A stretch of 39,426 nucleotides of DNA from an uncultured Collinsella sp. (GTDB taxonomy: Bacteria; Actinomycetota; Coriobacteriia; Coriobacteriales; Coriobacteriaceae). The notes under the pieces were generated by a model. It saw nothing but the letters and a program-made list of their open reading frames with translations. It made no database searches and was not told the origin of the DNA. Shown here piece after piece: positions 37,220 through 39,426 of the stretch (the first letter of the stretch is position 1; the number at the start of each line of letters is the position of its first letter). Where the stretch lies: positions 1 to 39,426 of the forward strand of contig CAUGTZ010000023.1 of NCBI GenBank assembly GCA_959602645.1, written 5' to 3'. Made by a program: the position numbers and the translations under genes.

Positions 37220-39389
37220 GATCGGACGCGCGGACCTCGTGATCGTCCCCAGGTTCGACAACCTCACCAAGTCGGTCGAGTCCGCGCTCGGCAAGTGCGA
37301 GGGGCAGGCGAGCAAGTCCGGCTCCAGCCTCGGCAAGAGCACGGGCTCCGGGTTCGGGAAGGGGCTGGCCGGCTCCGGCGCGATGATAGGCGCCTTCTCG
37401 ACGCTCACGTCGAAGGCCATGGACTCCATCTCGTCCCATGTCGGGTCGGCAATCAGCCGCTTCGACACGCTCAACAACTACCCGAAGGTCATGCAGTCCC
37501 TCGGGTACTCCGCGGATTCCGCCAACGCGTCGATCGGCAAGATGTCCGACCGCCTGTCGACCCTGCCCACCAGGCTCGACGACATGGTCTCGGTCGTCCA
37601 GGGCATCACCGCCACGGTCGGGGACCTCGACAAGGCCACCGACGTCGGCCTCGCGCTCAACGACATGCTCATCGCCTCGGGCAGCTCGACCCAGCTATGC
37701 TCGGCTGCGATGGAGCAGTTCCGCCAGATCCTCTCCAAGGGCAAGCCCGAGATGGAGGACTGGCGCTCGCTGACGACGGCCGCACCTGGCCAGATGGACC
37801 AGCTGGCGAAATCCATGCTCGGCCCCACGGCAAACGCCAACGACCTGTACGCAGCGCTCGGCGGCGGCGGCAAGGACCCGACCATCACGCTCGACCAGCT
37901 CATGGACAAGATGGTAGAGCTCGACACGCAGGGCGGCGCCAGCTTCGCGTCCTTCAAGGACCAGGCCGAGACCGCCGCCGGCGGCGTCCAGACGAGCATC
38001 CAGAACATGTCCAACGCCGTGACGAAGGGCGTCACCGGCACGCTCGAGGCGGTCGGCAGGAACAACATCGCCGGGGCGCTCGACGACGCGAAGGGCGCCG
38101 TGAACGGCCTCTTCAAGGTCGTCAACGGAGGAGTCTCCGCGTCGATGCCCCTGGTCAAGCAGCTCTACGGCGGGTTCAAGGGCCTGGCGCCCGAGATCGT
38201 CTCGGGCGCGGCGGGCATCGCGGCATGGCAGAAGGCGGTGCCCGTCCTCTCCGGCGTCGCGAGCGGCGTGGGCAAGGCCACCGAGGCCTTCAAACTCGCC
38301 CACGGGGGCGCAGGCACGTTCGCCGAGTCGCTCGAGGCGGTGGGCATCGGCTTCAACCCGGTCGCGATCGGCTGCACCGTCGCGGCCGCCGGCATCGGCA
38401 TACTCATCGAGAAGCAGGTCGAGTGGCAGGCCCGCACGGACGCGCTCAGCAAGGCCACGACCGGCCTGGTCGACGCGGCCTCAAACACCGCGGCGCTCGA
38501 GTCCTACGCCGGCAGGGTCGAGAACGTGGGCAAGAAGTCCTCCTTCTCCGCCATGTCCGTCGACGAGCTCGCCGAGTCGATCGGCAGGCACGTCGACGCC
38601 ATGAACGAGAACACGAGGGCCGCCGAGTCGCAGATCGCGCAGCTCAACACCGCGCAGCAGATCATCGACAACTACGCCGGCAAGACCGACCTGTCCACCG
38701 ACGCCCAGGGCAGGCTCACGTGGGCGCTGCAGCTGCTCAACGACCAGCTCGGGCTCAACATCTCGGCGCAGGACGTGGCGAACGGGCAGTACGTCGACGC
38801 GGACGGCAACGTCAAGAACCTCAAGCAGTCCATCGACGAGCTCGTCGCCTCCAAGAAGAAGGACGCCGAGGTGAGCGCCCTCACGGCGAACCTCACCGAG
38901 GCGTACCAGGCGCAGTCCGAGGCGGCCGACACGCTCGCCTCCAAGACGAAGCCCTACCAGGACCGCCTCAAGGAGCTGGCGAAGAGCTACCCGGAGCTCA
39001 CCAAGGGCGAGCTCGAGGCGCTCGCCTGCACCGAGAAGGTCGGCAGGGAGTACAACGAGGCGAAGAAGCAGTTCGACTCCGCCTCGGACAGCATCGACGT
39101 GCTCAACGGCAAGCTCGGCGACGCGAGCCTGACCACGCAGGAGGCCGGCAGCACCTTCGAGCACTTCGCCCAGGCGCAGCTCACGCTGTTCCAGGCGCAG
39201 CTCTCGGCCAACGGCGAGACCCTGTCCGCCGTCTCCGGCTCGCTCACGCAGCTCGGCGTCGACACCGAGCAGCTGGCGAGCCTCAGCGACGACCAGCTCG
39301 CCAGGCTGGCGCAGGACTACGACGGCACCGCCCGCTCCATCGTCGACGACCTCGACGGGTGGGGCGTCTCGATGTTAGCGTCAATCTAA
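37212..39389 (+). CDS. Tape measure protein, apparently truncated
   Basis: 725 residues in frame. N-terminal SVESALGKCEGQASKSGSSL and a tape-measure domain (SRFDTLNNYPKVMQSLGYSA, STLPTRLDDMVSVVQGITAT, ALNDMLIASGSSTQ, QFRQILSKGKPEMEDWRSLT) are clear. Two hydrophobic stretches (about 340-360 and 380-400) and long helical Gln/Ala-rich repeats follow. The frame ends abruptly: after GWGVSM come four residues LASI and a stop, in AT-rich sequence unlike the gene. Full-length members usually go on for several hundred residues, so tail length control should be lost if the break is real. Confidence 0.85.
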   Translation: MAEIGRADLVIVPRFDNLTKSVESALGKCEGQASKSGSSLGKSTGSGFGKGLAGSGAMIGAFSTLTSKAMDSISSHVGSAISRFDTLNNYPKVMQSLGYSADSANASIGKMSDRLSTLPTRLDDMVSVVQGITATVGDLDKATDVGLALNDMLIASGSSTQLCSAAMEQFRQILSKGKPEMEDWRSLTTAAPGQMDQLAKSMLGPTANANDLYAALGGGGKDPTITLDQLMDKMVELDTQGGASFASFKDQAETAAGGVQTSIQNMSNAVTKGVTGTLEAVGRNNIAGALDDAKGAVNGLFKVVNGGVSASMPLVKQLYGGFKGLAPEIVSGAAGIAAWQKAVPVLSGVASGVGKATEAFKLAHGGAGTFAESLEAVGIGFNPVAIGCTVAAAGIGILIEKQVEWQARTDALSKATTGLVDAASNTAALESYAGRVENVGKKSSFSAMSVDELAESIGRHVDAMNENTRAAESQIAQLNTAQQIIDNYAGKTDLSTDAQGRLTWALQLLNDQLGLNISAQDVANGQYVDADGNVKNLKQSIDELVASKKKDAEVSALTANLTEAYQAQSEAADTLASKTKPYQDRLKELAKSYPELTKGELEALACTEKVGREYNEAKKQFDSASDSIDVLNGKLGDASLTTQEAGSTFEHFAQAQLTLFQAQLSANGETLSAVSGSLTQLGVDTEQLASLSDDQLARLAQDYDGTARSIVDDLDGWGVSMLASI

Positions 39390-39426
39390 TTTTCACCAGT
39401 TTCACCAATCAAACGCGCCGTTCGCG
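39374..39426. other. AT-rich foreign sequence breaking the tape measure gene
   Basis: From about 39374 the composition drops sharply from the high-GC coding pattern to AT-rich sequence with TTTCACCA repeated 9 bases apart (39391, 39400). It introduces a stop at once. It looks like the edge of an insertion element or a rearranged junction; too short to name. Confidence 0.55.

Larger units (their letters stand above)
11663..39426 (+). mobile_element. Siphovirus-type prophage, left part, open at the right edge
   Basis: The order integrase, CI/Cro switch, excisionase, replication, late regulator, HNH, terminase, portal, capsid, tail chaperone, tape measure is that of a temperate long-tailed phage. 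GC is clearly above the host flank through most of it. The left end is placed at the inverted-arm site beside int. Tail tip, lysis genes and attR are absent, so at least a third of the element lies outside or is lost. Confidence 0.93.

Noticed and set aside
11612..39426. CCGTTCGCG at 11612-11620 and again at 39418-39426 as attL/attR
   Set aside because: Nine bases of CG-rich sequence can recur by chance, the flanks do not match, and tail, lysis and other late genes would still be missing.

Overview
The window looks like a chromosomal segment of a high-GC gut actinomycete of the class Coriobacteriia, most likely Collinsella. This rests on gene content (a carD-type regulator next to argS, and a Rho factor with a very long disordered N-terminus) and on the style of the intergenic sequence. 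No database search was possible, so the genus is an inference. The left 11.6 kb is host core genome and the rest is a temperate siphovirus-type prophage that runs off the right edge.

Host part (1-11.66 kb): an HD-domain hydrolase and a CarD-family RNA polymerase regulator on the minus strand; argS (arginyl-tRNA synthetase); a 528-base intergenic stretch with a long inverted repeat and the rho promoter; rho; a Coriobacteria-type membrane/coiled-coil protein followed by a VanZ-like protein; a ROK-family fructokinase and a PLP aminotransferase on the minus strand; then tRNA-His and two identical tRNA-Lys(CTT) genes closed by a strong terminator.

Prophage left part (11.66-25.3 kb): integrase on the minus strand beside a probable att core; an unknown 297-residue gene co-directed with a short CI-like repressor; a divergent control region with three matching operators; a Cro-like repressor; then a long tightly overlapping rightward operon. 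The operon holds several very small proteins (22, 34, 49 and 52 residues), an excisionase-like protein, a ParB-like protein, a second full tyrosine recombinase, a DUF6291-type replication protein, small zinc-ribbon proteins, a PD-(D/E)XK-like nuclease and a Lar-like protein. Most genes overlap by ATGA, GTGA or TGATG junctions, so translational coupling is likely.

Switch region (25.2-26.1 kb): a sigma-region-4-like late regulator (ArpU/RinA type) whose ribosome binding site can be masked by a hairpin. A terminator follows, and then nine 10-bp repeats in perfect phase that run into a likely late promoter.

Packaging and morphogenesis (26.1-39.4 kb): HNH endonuclease; a ParB-N/DUF4417 fusion; a lower-GC accessory gene that ends inside a tRNA-like element lacking an anticodon arm; terminase small and large subunits; portal; MuF-like minor head protein; scaffold; major capsid; connector and tail-completion genes; major tail protein; a tail assembly chaperone pair joined by a canonical A_AAA_AAC -1 frameshift site; and a tape measure gene. 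The tape measure reading frame stops in a short AT-rich sequence foreign to its surroundings, which suggests an insertion or rearrangement at the window edge. No right attachment site, lysis genes or tail tip genes are in the window.
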